A stretch of DNA of 64,000 nt from Pseudomonadota bacterium (GTDB taxonomy: Bacteria; Pseudomonadota; Gammaproteobacteria; Burkholderiales; Burkholderiaceae_C), in contig JAIUOW010000007.1 in the NCBI GenBank assembly GCA_020161775.1, positions 1 through 64,000 on the forward strand, in the 5' to 3' direction. Position 1 is the first letter of the stretch. The number at the start of each line of letters is the position of its first letter. The position numbers were made by a program, and so were the translations under genes. The notes beneath the pieces were generated by a model. It was given only the letters and a program-made list of their open reading frames with translations, was not told the DNA's origin and ran no database searches. This document shows positions 34,610 to 43,525 of this stretch, in pieces.

Positions 34610-36008
34610 CTGTCGTGAGGTGCTTGCCAATGCTTTGTGCACTGGGGAAATACATCGAAAAACAAGTCCTGCCACCGGCCGAACTCACGGAAATCCGCCC
34701 CCGGTGCGCATGAACAATCGCCTGGGTGATGGACAAGCCCAAGCCCGCGCCATCGGAGTCCAGATGCTTGCGCGACTTGTCTGCCCGAAAGAAGCGGTCG
34801 AACAGGCGGGGGATCATCTGCGCATCGATAGAAGGTCCAGCGTTGACGACATCCACGGCGGTTCCGTGCAGGTCCCCTTGGATGTCCACGACCACCTGCT
34901 CGCCGGGCGGGGTGTAGCGAATGGCGTTGGACAGGAGATTGCTCAGCGCCCGGCGCAGCATCAACCGGTCGCCAGTGATCTCCGCCGTCCCGATCAATTG
35001 CAGTCGGACCAGCTTTTCTTCGGCAAGGGCCTCGTAGAAGTCAAACAAAGCCTGTGTTTCATCATGGACCGCGATTCTCTCCGTGCTGGGAAGGATGAGA
35101 CCGTGATCAGCCTTGGCCAGGAACAACATGTCAGCCACCATGCGGGCCAAGCGCTGGTACTCCTCGGCGTTGGAGGCCAGTATGTCCTGGTACTCCTCAG
35201 AGGAGCGCGCCTGGCTGAGCGTGACCTGCGTCTGTGTCATCAGATTGTTGATGGGCGTGCGCAGCTCGTGAGCCAGGTCCGAAGAAAACTCGGACAGGCG
35301 GTCAAACTCATCCTTCAGACGCCGGAGCATCTCGTTGAGGGTGGTCGCCAGGTCGGCCATTTCCACCGGAAACTCCTGGGTTGGCATCCGCTCGTCCAGT
35401 CGCTGTGCCGTGATGGCCATGGCGCGGGACCGCATCGCCCGAAGGGGGGCCAAGCCATTCTTTGCGGCCCACCAACCGAGGATCCCGGCAACCAGCGTTG
35501 CCAATGCCACGTAGCCCACAAGCACCCAAATCAATTCGTACATGAAGTGCTTGTGGTGGGCAATGTCCACGGCCACCCAGACCTGCAGAGGCGGCTCGGC
35601 GGAACCCGGCAACGTCACGGACGCAGACATCCCTCTGTACTCTCGCTCCTTGGTTTTCCAAGATGCAACGCCCAGGCGGGCCTTCTGGGTCAGGGCGACG
35701 AGGTCCTCTGGAAACTGAAAATCCGTAGTCGCATAGAGCGGATCCCTGCCACGGAAAACGCTCACAAAAAGGCCCTCATGGCTGTGTAAAACGTCGTCCA
35801 ATCGCAATTTGAGGTCCTGCGGCGACGTGGATTTTCCTATCACCTCACGCGTCAGGTGGATCTTGTCGCGCAGGGCATCGCGGTCGAGTTCCACAAAGTG
35901 CCGGTCGATGGAAATGGCAACGAGCGTCCCCAGGCCAACGAGCACAAGTCCGGAAGCCAAAGTAAAAAAGGCCGTCAGCCGTGTCGTGAGCGAGTACCGG
36001 GCTTTCAC
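34602..36008 (-). CDS. cusS: Heavy-metal sensor histidine kinase (CusS/CopS)
   Basis: A 468-residue two-helix sensor with membrane segments near residues 14-32 and 160-185. A periplasmic sensor loop lies between them ([17 protein letters not shown]). HAMP, HisKA with [19 protein letters not shown] and HATPase with [12 protein letters not shown] and GAGLGLSIT follow. It senses periplasmic Cu/Ag and phosphorylates CusR. The start overlaps the cusR stop by 4 bp (36005-36008). The 3' end overlaps an unrelated PD-(D/E)XK-like gene. Confidence 0.9.
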   Translation of the reverse strand: MKARYSLTTRLTAFFTLASGLVLVGLGTLVAISIDRHFVELDRDALRDKIHLTREVIGKSTSPQDLKLRLDDVLHSHEGLFVSVFRGRDPLYATTDFQFPEDLVALTQKARLGVASWKTKEREYRGMSASVTLPGSAEPPLQVWVAVDIAHHKHFMYELIWVLVGYVALATLVAGILGWWAAKNGLAPLRAMRSRAMAITAQRLDERMPTQEFPVEMADLATTLNEMLRRLKDEFDRLSEFSSDLAHELRTPINNLMTQTQVTLSQARSSEEYQDILASNAEEYQRLARMVADMLFLAKADHGLILPSTERIAVHDETQALFDFYEALAEEKLVRLQLIGTAEITGDRLMLRRALSNLLSNAIRYTPPGEQVVVDIQGDLHGTAVDVVNAGPSIDAQMIPRLFDRFFRADKSRKHLDSDGAGLGLSITQAIVHAHRGRISVSSAGGRTCFSMYFPSAQSIGKHLTTDA

Positions 36009-36691
36009 GCACGCTCCTGCGGAGCCTCAAGCACATACCCCATACCTCGCACCGTCTGGATCAACTTGGCGTCAAAGGCATCGTCAATCTTGGCCCGAAG
36101 CCTGCGCATAGCCACCTCGATCACGTTGGAGTCGCTGTCGAAATTCATATCCCATACCTGCGACGCAATCAGAGAGCGCGGCAGAACTTCCCCTTGACGG
36201 CGCATCAGCAGCTCCAGGAGTCCGAATTCCTTGGCAGTGAGGTCTATGCGTTTGCCCGATCTGCTGACTCGCCGCCGCAAGAGGTCCAGTTCTAGATCGG
36301 CCACCTGGAGGATCGTCACCTCGGTGCCGTTGCGACCGCGCCTGAGGATGGTGCGCGCTCGCGCCAGCAACTCGGCGAAGGAAAACGGTTTGACCAAGTA
36401 GTCGTCCGCCCCGAGTTCCAAACCTTTGATCCGGTCTTGCACCTGGTCCTTGGCGGTGAGAAACAACACGGGCATCTCCAGCCCACGGCGGCGCAGATGG
36501 GTGAGCACCTGCCAGCCATCCATCCCGGGAAGCATCACATCCAGGATCACCAGATCGTAGTCACCTTCCTGCGCCAGATGCAGGCCATCGACTCCGTTGT
36601 GGACCAGATCGGCGTTGAAACCCGCTTCACGCAACCCTTGGCGCAGGTATTCGCCGGTTTTGATTTCATCTTCGACGATCAATATCTTCAC
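36005..36691 (-). CDS. cusR: OmpR-family copper response regulator (CusR/CopR)
   Basis: A 228-residue regulator with a receiver domain ([10 protein letters not shown], phospho-acceptor D51 in [13 protein letters not shown]) and a winged-helix DNA-binding domain ([22 protein letters not shown] ... [14 protein letters not shown]). It activates copper genes with CusS. It is divergent from the operon at 36848, with a cop-box-like dyad in between (36765-36780). Confidence 0.92.
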   Translation of the reverse strand: MKILIVEDEIKTGEYLRQGLREAGFNADLVHNGVDGLHLAQEGDYDLVILDVMLPGMDGWQVLTHLRRRGLEMPVLFLTAKDQVQDRIKGLELGADDYLVKPFSFAELLARARTILRRGRNGTEVTILQVADLELDLLRRRVSRSGKRIDLTAKEFGLLELLMRRQGEVLPRSLIASQVWDMNFDSDSNVIEVAMRRLRAKIDDAFDAKLIQTVRGMGYVLEAPQERA

Positions 36692-36764
36692 GGGATCTCC
36701 TTGGCGCTGCGCGTGGCCGCCAGTGTGCCTGCAGATTGCCCTCAGACTTCCTCCTTTCTTTTAC

Positions 36765-36780
36765 ATGACAAAGATGTAAT
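36765..36780. promoter_or_regulatory. Cop-box-like operator for CusR/CopR
   Basis: ATGACAAAGATGTAAT is an inverted repeat of the ATKACA-N4-TGTAAT type seen in CusR/CopR targets. It lies 74 bp from cusR and 68 bp from the plus-strand operon start, so it can serve both. Confidence 0.65.
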
Positions 36781-36847
36781 GAATCCGTTATGTCTTTGGA
36801 AGCCATCGGCTCACACAATGCGTTGCATCAAAACGCATGGTGAACCT

Positions 36848-37165
36848 ATGAGAAATTCCTGGCTTTCACGACCTACCTCAACCCTCTGGCTGGCCGCCGC
36901 GCTCATAGCGCCGTCCCTGGCCCTCGCGCAGGTACCCGAGGGCGAACTGACGAAGGTGGACTACCAGCTTTCGTACCGATCCGCCCTCTCGGGCTACGAC
37001 GCCTACAAAGAGCAATCCGTCCAGCCGTGGAAAGCGGCCAATGACAAGGTGGGCGAGATCGGGGGATGGCGTGCTTATGCCAAGGAGATGCGCCAGACGG
37101 CGCCCACAACCGGCCAGGAACAACCCGCCCCAGGCCATGACGCACACCATGGGGGCAAACAATGA
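36848..37165 (+). CDS. Hypothetical secreted protein heading the copper operon
   Basis: A 105-residue precursor with a signal peptide (to about residue 26, SLALA) and a mature part with tyrosine-rich text (LTKVDYQLSYRSALSGYDAYK) and a His-containing tail (GHDAHHGGK). No family is assigned. It overlaps the next gene by ATGA (37162-37165), so it is translated with the TolC-like partner. It is the first gene downstream of the cop box. Confidence 0.65.
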   Translation: MRNSWLSRPTSTLWLAAALIAPSLALAQVPEGELTKVDYQLSYRSALSGYDAYKEQSVQPWKAANDKVGEIGGWRAYAKEMRQTAPTTGQEQPAPGHDAHHGGKQ

Positions 37166-38595
37166 ACCGCCCCTTGCGCATGCCCCGCACCAAACTCGTG
37201 ATCGCCGTGGCCGCAGTTGCGGTCTTGTCTGGCTGCGCCAGCGTGAATCTGGAGCAAAACCTCGCCAGCGCCAACGCAGCCGCAAGCGGCTTCACGGACG
37301 GCCAGCTTACCTTGGCCCGGGACCAGAGCGAGCGTGACGCCTTGCGCCAACGCGCTTTGGATCTGCTGGCCAAGCCGCTCAGCCAGAAGGACGCCGTGCA
37401 GCTCGCGCTGATCAATAGCCCATCCCTGCAGGCCATCGTGGCCCAAAACTGGGCGGACGCGTCCACGGCAGCCCAGTCCGGCCGCATTGCCAACCCCATC
37501 CTGAGCCTGGAGCGTGTGCGTCTGGGCAGCGAGACGGAGATTGGACGCCTCCTGTCCTTCGGACTGCTGGACCTGCTGACCTTGCCCACTCGCAAGGGCA
37601 TCGCCGAGCAGCGCATCAAGCAGGCCCAGCTGCGCCTGAGCAGCGACGTGGTGGACCAGGTCACGCAGGTACGTCAGTCCTGGGTCCGCGCTGTCGCCGC
37701 GCAACAGACGCTGACTTACACCCAACAGGTTGTCGCAAGTGCTCAGGCCAGCGCAGAGTTGGCCAAGCGCATGCAGGCGGTGGGTAATTTCAACAAGCTC
37801 GATCGCGTGCGCCAGCAAGCGTTTTATGCCGACACGGCGACCCAGCTGGCCAGTTCCCAGCACCAGGTCACGGCAGCCCGTGAGGAGTTGGTGCGGCTGC
37901 TGGGTCTGGACGAAGCCCAAGCCCAGCAGCTCAAGTTGCCTGAGCGCCTGCCTACCCTGCCCAAGGAGCCGCTGTCCCCATCGGACGCTGGCCGTCAGGC
38001 GTCCAAGGGGCGGCTGGATCTGCAGATTGCGAAGGCCGACTACGACGCCGCCGCACGCGCGCAGGGCTGGAACACGATCACGACCTTCACGGACATCGAG
38101 CTGGGGGTACGGCGCGACTCGGTGTTTGATGCCGCCGAAAACACCCATTCCACGCGGCGCGGCTTCGAGATCAGCCTGCAGCTGCCCATCTTCGACTGGG
38201 GGGGCATGCGGCGCGACGCCATGAACGCGCAGACGCTGGCTGCTGCCAGCCGTCTGGAAGCAACCGCACGCGCGGCTGGCTCAAACCTTCGGGAGAGCTA
38301 CTCCGCGTACCGCACGGCGTATGACATCGCGCGGCACCACCGCGACGAGGTGATCCCCCTGCGGAAAACCATTTCTGAAGAAAACCAGCTGCGCTACAAC
38401 GGAATGCTGATCAGCGTCTTTGAGCTGCTGGCCGATTCGCGCGACCAGGTCAATTCGGTGATGGCCGCCCTGAATGCCGAGCAGCAGTTCTGGCTGGCGG
38501 ATGCGGCACTTCAAGCCTCTCTCATTGGCAAGCCCACCAGCGCTGGCATCTCGGGCGGCGGTGCAGCCGCCGCCGAAGCTGGTGCAGGCCACTGA
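37162..38595 (+). CDS. TolC-family outer-membrane lipoprotein
   Basis: A 477-residue protein with lipobox LSGC (cysteine near residue 25) and helical outer-membrane efflux repeats (LALINSPSLQAIVAQNWADA, ANPILSLERVRLG, RDSVFDAAENTHSTRRGFEIS). It has no RND pump of its own in this operon and may act with other pumps, or by itself next to the multicopper oxidase. It ends with an Ala/Gly-rich tail. Confidence 0.82.
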   Translation: MNRPLRMPRTKLVIAVAAVAVLSGCASVNLEQNLASANAAASGFTDGQLTLARDQSERDALRQRALDLLAKPLSQKDAVQLALINSPSLQAIVAQNWADASTAAQSGRIANPILSLERVRLGSETEIGRLLSFGLLDLLTLPTRKGIAEQRIKQAQLRLSSDVVDQVTQVRQSWVRAVAAQQTLTYTQQVVASAQASAELAKRMQAVGNFNKLDRVRQQAFYADTATQLASSQHQVTAAREELVRLLGLDEAQAQQLKLPERLPTLPKEPLSPSDAGRQASKGRLDLQIAKADYDAAARAQGWNTITTFTDIELGVRRDSVFDAAENTHSTRRGFEISLQLPIFDWGGMRRDAMNAQTLAAASRLEATARAAGSNLRESYSAYRTAYDIARHHRDEVIPLRKTISEENQLRYNGMLISVFELLADSRDQVNSVMAALNAEQQFWLADAALQASLIGKPTSAGISGGGAAAAEAGAGH

Positions 38596-38613
38596 TCCCC
38601 CAAGGAAACCAAC

Positions 38614-40026
38614 ATGAATTCAAGAAGAGATTTTTTCCGGTTTGCCGGCATCGCCGGAGGGGCCGTGGCCGCAGCGAGCGTGAGCCGGGTGGCGATGGCC
38701 GCATTGCCCGAGCCCGTGTTTCAGTCCAGTGCCGACACGATGGCGCCGCTGGTGCCCAGTTCCGGGCGCCCCTACAACCCTGTGGTTACGCTCAACGGCT
38801 GGACGCTGCCCTGGCGCATGAACCAAGGCGTCAAAGAGTTTCATCTGGTGGCCGAACCCGTGGTGCGCGAAATGGCGCCCGGTTTCAAAGCACACCTGTG
38901 GGGATACAACGGCCAGAGCCCAGGCCCCACGATCGAGGTGGTGGAAGGCGATCGCGTTCGCATTTTTGTGACCAACAAACTGCCCGAACACACCAGCATC
39001 CACTGGCACGGGCAGCGTTTGCCCAGCGGTATGGATGGCGTGGCGGGCTTGAACCAGCCAGCGATCCAGCCTGGCAAGACCTTCGTCTATGAGTTCGTGG
39101 CCCGCCGTCCTGGCACCTTCATGTACCACCCACACGCCGATGAAATGACCCAGATGGCCATGGGCATGATGGGCTTCTGGATCACGCACCCCAAGACCAA
39201 GCATCCACTGATCGATGAAGTGCAACGGGATTTCTGCTTCCTGTTGAGCTCTTACGACATCGAGCCAGGCGCAGCCACGCCGAAGGTCGCAGAAATGACG
39301 AACTTCAACCTGTGGGCATGGAACAGCCGGGTTTTCCCAGGCATCGACTCGCTGAACGTGCGGCTCAACGACAAGGTTCGCATCCGGATCGGCAACCTCA
39401 CCATGACCAATCACCCCATGCACTTGCATGGTCACGAGTTCCTGGTGACGGGCACTGATGGCGGCCCCACCCCCAAGAGCACACGGCTCTATGAAGTGAC
39501 CACCGACGTGGCCGTGGGCCAGATGCGCCAGATCGAATTCCTGGCAGACGAAGAAGGCGACTGGGCATTCCACTGCCACAAGAGCCACCACACCATGAAT
39601 GCCATGGGGCACGACGTTCCCACCATGATCGGCGTGGACCACCGGGGCATTGCCAAGAAGATCAACAACCTGATCCCTGACTACATGGTCATGGGCGAGC
39701 GCGGCATGGCCGACATGACCGAGATGGAGATGCCCATTCCCGACAACACCCTTCCGATGATGACCGGGGAAGGCCCGTTCGGTTCGGTCGAGATGGGCGG
39801 CATGTTCAGTGTCCTGAAGGTGCGCCGCGACCAGAAGCCGGGCGACTACAAGAACCCGGGTTGGTACAAGAACCCGCCAGGCACTGTGGCCTACGAGTAC
39901 ACCGGCCCCATGGCAGAACCTGCCCGCTTCAAAGCCGAGGGAGGCCAGTCCATGCCCCGCAAAGAGAAGTCCACATCGGACACCGTCGTCAAGGTCAAAA
40001 AACCGTCTTCGCACAGCGGCCACTGA
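38614..40026 (+). CDS. Multicopper oxidase (copper tolerance), Tat-exported
   Basis: A 470-residue precursor with a twin-arginine signal (NSRRDFFRFAG). Multicopper oxidase copper motifs are complete: HWHG, HPHADEM, NHPMHLHGHEF and HCHKSHHTMNAMGH. A Met-rich region (MADMTEMEMP, MEMGGMF-type) lies near residues 365-395. It oxidises Cu(I) to less toxic Cu(II) in the periplasm. It is 18 bp after the TolC-like gene and precedes a cupredoxin gene. Confidence 0.88.
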   Translation: MNSRRDFFRFAGIAGGAVAAASVSRVAMAALPEPVFQSSADTMAPLVPSSGRPYNPVVTLNGWTLPWRMNQGVKEFHLVAEPVVREMAPGFKAHLWGYNGQSPGPTIEVVEGDRVRIFVTNKLPEHTSIHWHGQRLPSGMDGVAGLNQPAIQPGKTFVYEFVARRPGTFMYHPHADEMTQMAMGMMGFWITHPKTKHPLIDEVQRDFCFLLSSYDIEPGAATPKVAEMTNFNLWAWNSRVFPGIDSLNVRLNDKVRIRIGNLTMTNHPMHLHGHEFLVTGTDGGPTPKSTRLYEVTTDVAVGQMRQIEFLADEEGDWAFHCHKSHHTMNAMGHDVPTMIGVDHRGIAKKINNLIPDYMVMGERGMADMTEMEMPIPDNTLPMMTGEGPFGSVEMGGMFSVLKVRRDQKPGDYKNPGWYKNPPGTVAYEYTGPMAEPARFKAEGGQSMPRKEKSTSDTVVKVKKPSSHSGH

Positions 40027-40061
40027 TCGGATCCTTTCCTCATTCACAACCCAAGGTAACT

Positions 40062-40565
40062 ATGAAACGCACTCTTTCCCTGATCGCAGCCTCCGCCCTG
40101 GTGGCCCTTTCCTTCAACAGCTTCGCCGGAGGCAACCACGGTGGTGGCCATGACGGCGGCGGCGCCAAAGGCCACGGCAGTGCTGAATCCGCCATTGGTC
40201 AGCCAGGCCAGGCCAGCAAGGTGACTCGCACTATCAATGTGGACATGGCCGACACCATGCGCTTCACGCCCGCCGCGATTTCCGTCAAGCAGGGTGAAAC
40301 CGTCAAGTTCGTGATCAAGAACAGTGGCCAGGTCAAACACGAGTTCAGCATGGGCACCGATGCCGAACTCAAGGAGCATTACGAGACGATGAAGAAATTC
40401 CCGGACATGGAGCATGACGAACCCAGCAAGGTGTCACTGGCCCCCGGAAAGCAAGGCGAGATCATCTGGCAGTTCACCAAGGCTGGCGAAGTGAAGTTCG
40501 CCTGCCTGTACCCAGGCCACTACGACGCCGGCATGAAGGGCCAGGTCACGGTGGTCAAGAAGTAA
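40062..40565 (+). CDS. Periplasmic cupredoxin-like copper protein
   Basis: A 167-residue precursor with a signal peptide (to about residue 22) and a His/Gly-rich N-terminus (GGNHGGGHDGGGAKGHG). The cupredoxin domain has HEFSMGTDAELKEHYE and C-terminal FACLYPGHYDAGM, which supply type 1-like ligands His/Cys/His/Met. It may accept electrons or copper from the multicopper oxidase. It starts 36 bp after that gene. Confidence 0.82.
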   Translation: MKRTLSLIAASALVALSFNSFAGGNHGGGHDGGGAKGHGSAESAIGQPGQASKVTRTINVDMADTMRFTPAAISVKQGETVKFVIKNSGQVKHEFSMGTDAELKEHYETMKKFPDMEHDEPSKVSLAPGKQGEIIWQFTKAGEVKFACLYPGHYDAGMKGQVTVVKK

Positions 40566-40603
40566 CGGCACGAGCGCTGCCTCTATTCGAAAAAGGAGTT
40601 CCT

Positions 40604-40945
40604 ATGCAAACCGCAACCAAATTGTTGATGGGCGCAACGCTGTCGCTGGCGGCGCTCCTGCCGCTGTCGGCCTCGGCCCAGGCCGGCACGGACGCAGGCA
40701 AATCCGCCTCCGCGCCTGCAGCCTCCATGACGGAGGGGGAAGTACGCAAGATCGACAAGGACGCCGGCAAGATCACCATCAAGCACGGTGACATCAAGCA
40801 CCTGGAGATGCCGGGAATGACCATGGTGTTCACTGCCAAGGACAAGGCCCTGCTCGACAAGCCACAGGTCGGCGACAAGATCCGCTTCATGGTGATCAAC
40901 GAGGGCGGAAAGATGGTCGTCACTGCCATCGAGCCTGCCAAGTAA
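40604..40945 (+). CDS. cusF: CusF-like copper metallochaperone with Met in place of Trp
   Basis: A 113-residue precursor with a signal peptide (to about residue 26) and a CusF beta-barrel whose metal site reads KHLEMPGMTMVF. The usual CusF site has W before MTM; here a Met takes that place while the CusF domain fused to CusB keeps Trp. CusF hands Cu(I) to the CusB adaptor. It is the last gene of the operon. Confidence 0.84.
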   Translation: MQTATKLLMGATLSLAALLPLSASAQAGTDAGKSASAPAASMTEGEVRKIDKDAGKITIKHGDIKHLEMPGMTMVFTAKDKALLDKPQVGDKIRFMVINEGGKMVVTAIEPAK

Positions 40946-40990
40946 GCGCAAAAAGTGTCTCGCTACGCCCTCAAGAAAAGGGGGCGTTCT

Positions 40991-41067
40991 GGGCTGCTGC
41001 CGGTTTCAAAGACACCTTGTTAAGGTGGAAAAGCTTAGGTCGGTGTCCACTGAACCGGCAGCAGCCC
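40991..41067. repeat. Large inverted repeat at the break in the Tn3 transposase
   Basis: Arms GGGCTGCTGCCGGTT (40991-41005) and AACCGGCAGCAGCCC (41053-41067) are perfect, with similarity continuing to about 26 bp. An inner dyad CACCTT/AAGGTG (41013-41027) lies inside. The outer right end is exactly where the Tn3 transposase reading frame stops matching its family. It looks like the two joined ends of an IS, or a MITE-like remnant. Confidence 0.7.
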
Positions 41068-41908
41068 ATAGATCGCGCTGATCCTCAGAGAGAAATTTCG
41101 TAGCGGATGGCGGACGATTGATCACCTCCTGGCTGTACGCCCTGAGACGATTCAATGGAATCGCCGACAGCTTCCACTTGTGAACATACAGTGACTTGAG
41201 GCACTCGATCTTCTTGGTGACCTCGCTCAGCGTGAGCTGTCCATGCTTTCCCGGGGGCGTGCGCAGCCACTCCAGCACGGTGTGACCGCCAGGCCCTGAT
41301 CGCTTGGAGAACGCGTGCGAGAGCGCCGCCTGAATCTGCTTGCGTGGCGCACAGGCGCGGATCGCTGCGATTGCAGCGCTCTCCTGGTCAGCAAAGGCTG
41401 TGCGCGCCATGTCACGCAGCGTCCGATCACCAGGCAGAACGAGCCGACGATCAAAAAGCCAGAGCTCCGACTGTTGGACTAGGTCATCGACTGATACCGC
41501 TGAGGCGGAAAGCTCGCCCAGTGCATCTGCCAGGAGCAGTTTTGTGGTGTCGTCTAGTACCGCGAAGCCAACACGTTCCCGAGCCCAGAGCTGGTGCTCG
41601 TACCGCGTGTCCTTGTCCTTGTACAGCGAGGTCACCGATGCGATGTCCGTCGCGTTCATGCCAAGCGCTGAGGTCAGGTGCCGCAGCAAAACGGAGGGGA
41701 GCCCTGAAAAGGCATCCGGATGCCGGCCCGTAGCGCGCAGCATCACCAGTTGAACTGCAGCGCCAAGGCGTGCAGACCCTCTGAACCGGGGCGGGCGCAG
41801 CTCCTGGATGTCTTCAATGCTCAGCCCAAAGCACTCTTCGACTTCCCGCTTGGATAGCGATTTGGGCAAAGTATCGGCGCCAACGAAACGTAGGTAGTAG
41901 CTAGACAA
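41006..41908 (-). pseudogene. tnpA: Tn3-family transposase (DUF4158 type), C-terminal part lost
   Basis: The first 280 residues match the DUF4158 N-terminal region of large Tn3 transposases (LSKREVEECFGLSIEDIQEL, RFRGSARLGAAVQLVMLRATG, INRPPSATKFLSEDQRDL). Full-length relatives are about 1000 residues with a C-terminal DDE domain, which is missing. The match ends at 41068, where an inverted repeat begins; the last residues come from that repeat. It lies just inside the right terminal repeat and fits the 27-kb element. It can not move the element by itself. Confidence 0.85.
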
Positions 41909-41993
41909 GCTGGTCCTCCCGTGGCTGGCGCGGTCGCGAGCCTGCTGCAGTCTACGTATTCGCTACTGATAATTCCAGACAATAAAATAGCAC

Positions 41994-42047
41994 GGGTTAA
42001 CCCGTAGTTCCTAACCGGGTTTTCTGCACGGAAAGTGAGATCACCCC
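41994..42047 (-). repeat. Right terminal inverted repeat of the Tn3-type element
   Basis: On the minus strand it starts GGGGTGATCTCACTTTC and is 45/54 identical to 14931-14984. The AAA-ATPase fragment runs into it from the right. Confidence 0.82.
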
Positions 42048-42245
42048 AATGGGCACGTGGAAATCGGCACGCCGCACCCGTCGCAGGGTCGGATCGGCGC
42101 CGAACATCCGCGACAGTGCCTGCAGCACCGCTGTCTTGCCTGCGCCGTTAGGCCCCAGCAAGAACGTCATGTCGTTGAAGCCGATGCGCAGAGGCGCCGG
42201 TCCGCAAGATTGGAAGTTGCAAAGGCGCACCCAGGTCAGTTTCAT
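41997..42245 (-). pseudogene. OLD-like AAA ATPase, N-terminal fragment cut by transposon end
   Basis: The 66 native residues include MKLTWVRLCNFQSCG and Walker A GPNGAGKT (31-38), typical of the ATPase domain of OLD-family and SMC-like proteins. After 42048 the frame is in the transposon repeat, ending TRLGTTG. Full OLD proteins are over 500 residues. The remainder of the gene was lost when the element or an adjacent deletion formed. No TOPRIM part is present. Confidence 0.75.
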
Positions 42246-42390
42246 CGCTTGTTTCCTCCTTGTTGTTTTTCTGTCGCGCCGAGAACGGCACCTCGCCATT
42301 AAATGGGGCAAAGCGATTTGTATCAACCAACGCCGCTAATTTGTTTTGAAATGGCGCGGTTCTGTGCAAAATAAAAGCATACACATATGG

Positions 42391-42447
42391 TTTATTACAA
42401 ATATTCGTGTTTATCTACGATAAATATCCTTTATCGTGGGTAATAAA
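42391..42447 (+). promoter_or_regulatory. Inverted repeats upstream of kfrA
   Basis: Two interleaved dyads: TTTATTAC (42391-42398) with GTAATAAA (42440-42447), and ACGATAAA (42417-42424) with TTTATCGT (42430-42437). KfrA proteins repress their own promoter by binding inverted repeats, so these are likely operators. They lie 19-75 bp before the start. Confidence 0.6.
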
Positions 42448-42465
42448 GCGCACTGGAGCAGGGCA

Positions 42466-43383
42466 GTGAATACGAAAAGTTCGAGAGGCGTTCAGCAGCA
42501 TGAAGTGAATGCGGCGGCCGATGCGCTGATCGCCCAAGGCGTTCGGCCGACGATCGAACGCGTACGGGGCCAGATGGGCCGCGGTTCGCCGAACACCGTA
42601 GCACCAATGCTCGACACGTGGTTTGCCGGTCTGGCTGGACGGCTCGGGCTCGATGCAGGGCTAGAGGAGGGCGGGCCAACCCATGAAGTACGGCACCTGC
42701 TTGGCCAGCTTTGGACGGCCGCAGTGGATGCCGGCGCCCAGCGCGCCGAAACCACTCTTTCGGCCCAGCTTGGCCAGCTCCAATTCGATCAGCAGACCCT
42801 GGCGACAGCCCGCCAGGATCTGGCCACCCAAGAAGCAGCATTGGCAGAGAAGGCCGCCGGCATCGACCAGGCACTGGAGTTGGCCAAGCGGCAGCTGGAC
42901 GAACGAAACGTCGAGATGGTCCAGCTGCGATCCGACTTGGGCAGAGCCATGGCTGACTTGTCCCGGGCACGGTCAAGCTTGGCCGGCGTTATTGAGGAAC
43001 GGGACGCCGATCGCCAGGCGTTCGCCGAGCAGCAACGCGCCCACGCAGCCGAACGGCAACGCATCGAGGAGCGCACCGCCGGCACCGAACGCCGGTTGCT
43101 CGAAGATGTCGACCGTAACCGCCAGGATGCCAAGTCGGCGCGCACTGCTCTCGTCGATGCCCAACGCCTGTTGGATGGGCTGCGGGAGAAAGTCGAGACG
43201 CTGACTGTCCGGGATCATGAGGCCCGGGTGGAGATTGCTGCATTGACCGAGCGACTCGCGGCCGCCAGCGTGAGGGAGTCGGATCTGACTCAGGCGTTGC
43301 AGGCGCACCAGGATGCGGCCAAGGCTCACCGAACGAAACCTGCGGTCAAAACCAAGCGCACCGCCGTGCGCTCGGCGCGCTAA
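42466..43383 (+). CDS. kfrA: KfrA-like plasmid DNA-binding coiled-coil protein
   Basis: A 305-residue protein with an N-terminal KfrA DNA-binding domain (about 5-70: VNAAADALIAQGVRPTIERV, GSPNTVAPMLDTWF) followed by a long alpha-helical coiled coil to about residue 290 (repeated Q/E/R heptads) and a basic tail (KPAVKTKRTAVRSAR). KfrA proteins autoregulate and help plasmid segregation. This is the strongest sign that the window may be plasmid-borne. The GTG at 42466 is chosen because GGAGCA lies upstream; a GTG at 42436 lies in the operator. Confidence 0.82.
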   Translation: MNTKSSRGVQQHEVNAAADALIAQGVRPTIERVRGQMGRGSPNTVAPMLDTWFAGLAGRLGLDAGLEEGGPTHEVRHLLGQLWTAAVDAGAQRAETTLSAQLGQLQFDQQTLATARQDLATQEAALAEKAAGIDQALELAKRQLDERNVEMVQLRSDLGRAMADLSRARSSLAGVIEERDADRQAFAEQQRAHAAERQRIEERTAGTERRLLEDVDRNRQDAKSARTALVDAQRLLDGLREKVETLTVRDHEARVEIAALTERLAAASVRESDLTQALQAHQDAAKAHRTKPAVKTKRTAVRSAR

Positions 43384-43488
43384 AATTAGGTTGTAAGCGC
43401 TCGGATCCAACGGCTGGAATGCTCGCGAAAGCCAGCATCCAGACGCCGAGACGTAAATGAACTTGCTACGGTGAACCCGTGGTCACTC

Positions 43489-43511
43489 AGGCTGCTTTGG
43501 CAGCCTTTTTT
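43489..43511 (+). terminator. Intrinsic terminator after kfrA
   Basis: Hairpin AGGCTGC-tttg-GCAGCCT followed by a run of T residues (43506-43511). It lies 105 bp after the kfrA stop. Confidence 0.8.
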
Positions 43512-43525
43512 ATTTGTCCCCCGAT

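Larger units (their letters stand above)
14931..42047. mobile_element. 27.1-kb Tn3-family-type transposon (copper-resistance cargo), transposase broken
   Basis: The segment is bounded by inverted repeats of 54 bp, identical at 45 positions including the outer 17 (GGGGTGATCTCACTTTC). A DUF4158-type Tn3 transposase gene begins 86 bp inside the right repeat but is cut after about 280 residues. No resolvase is seen. Flanking pentamers (GCTTC left, AATGG right) do not match, so the usual 5-bp duplication is absent. Genes on both sides are truncated at the ends. It may be one transposon after an adjacent deletion, or two related copies whose outer ends remain. Confidence 0.75.

Noticed and set aside
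14926-42052. A 5-bp target duplication for the Tn3-type element
   Set aside because: The flanks read GCTTC and AATGG and do not match on either strand.
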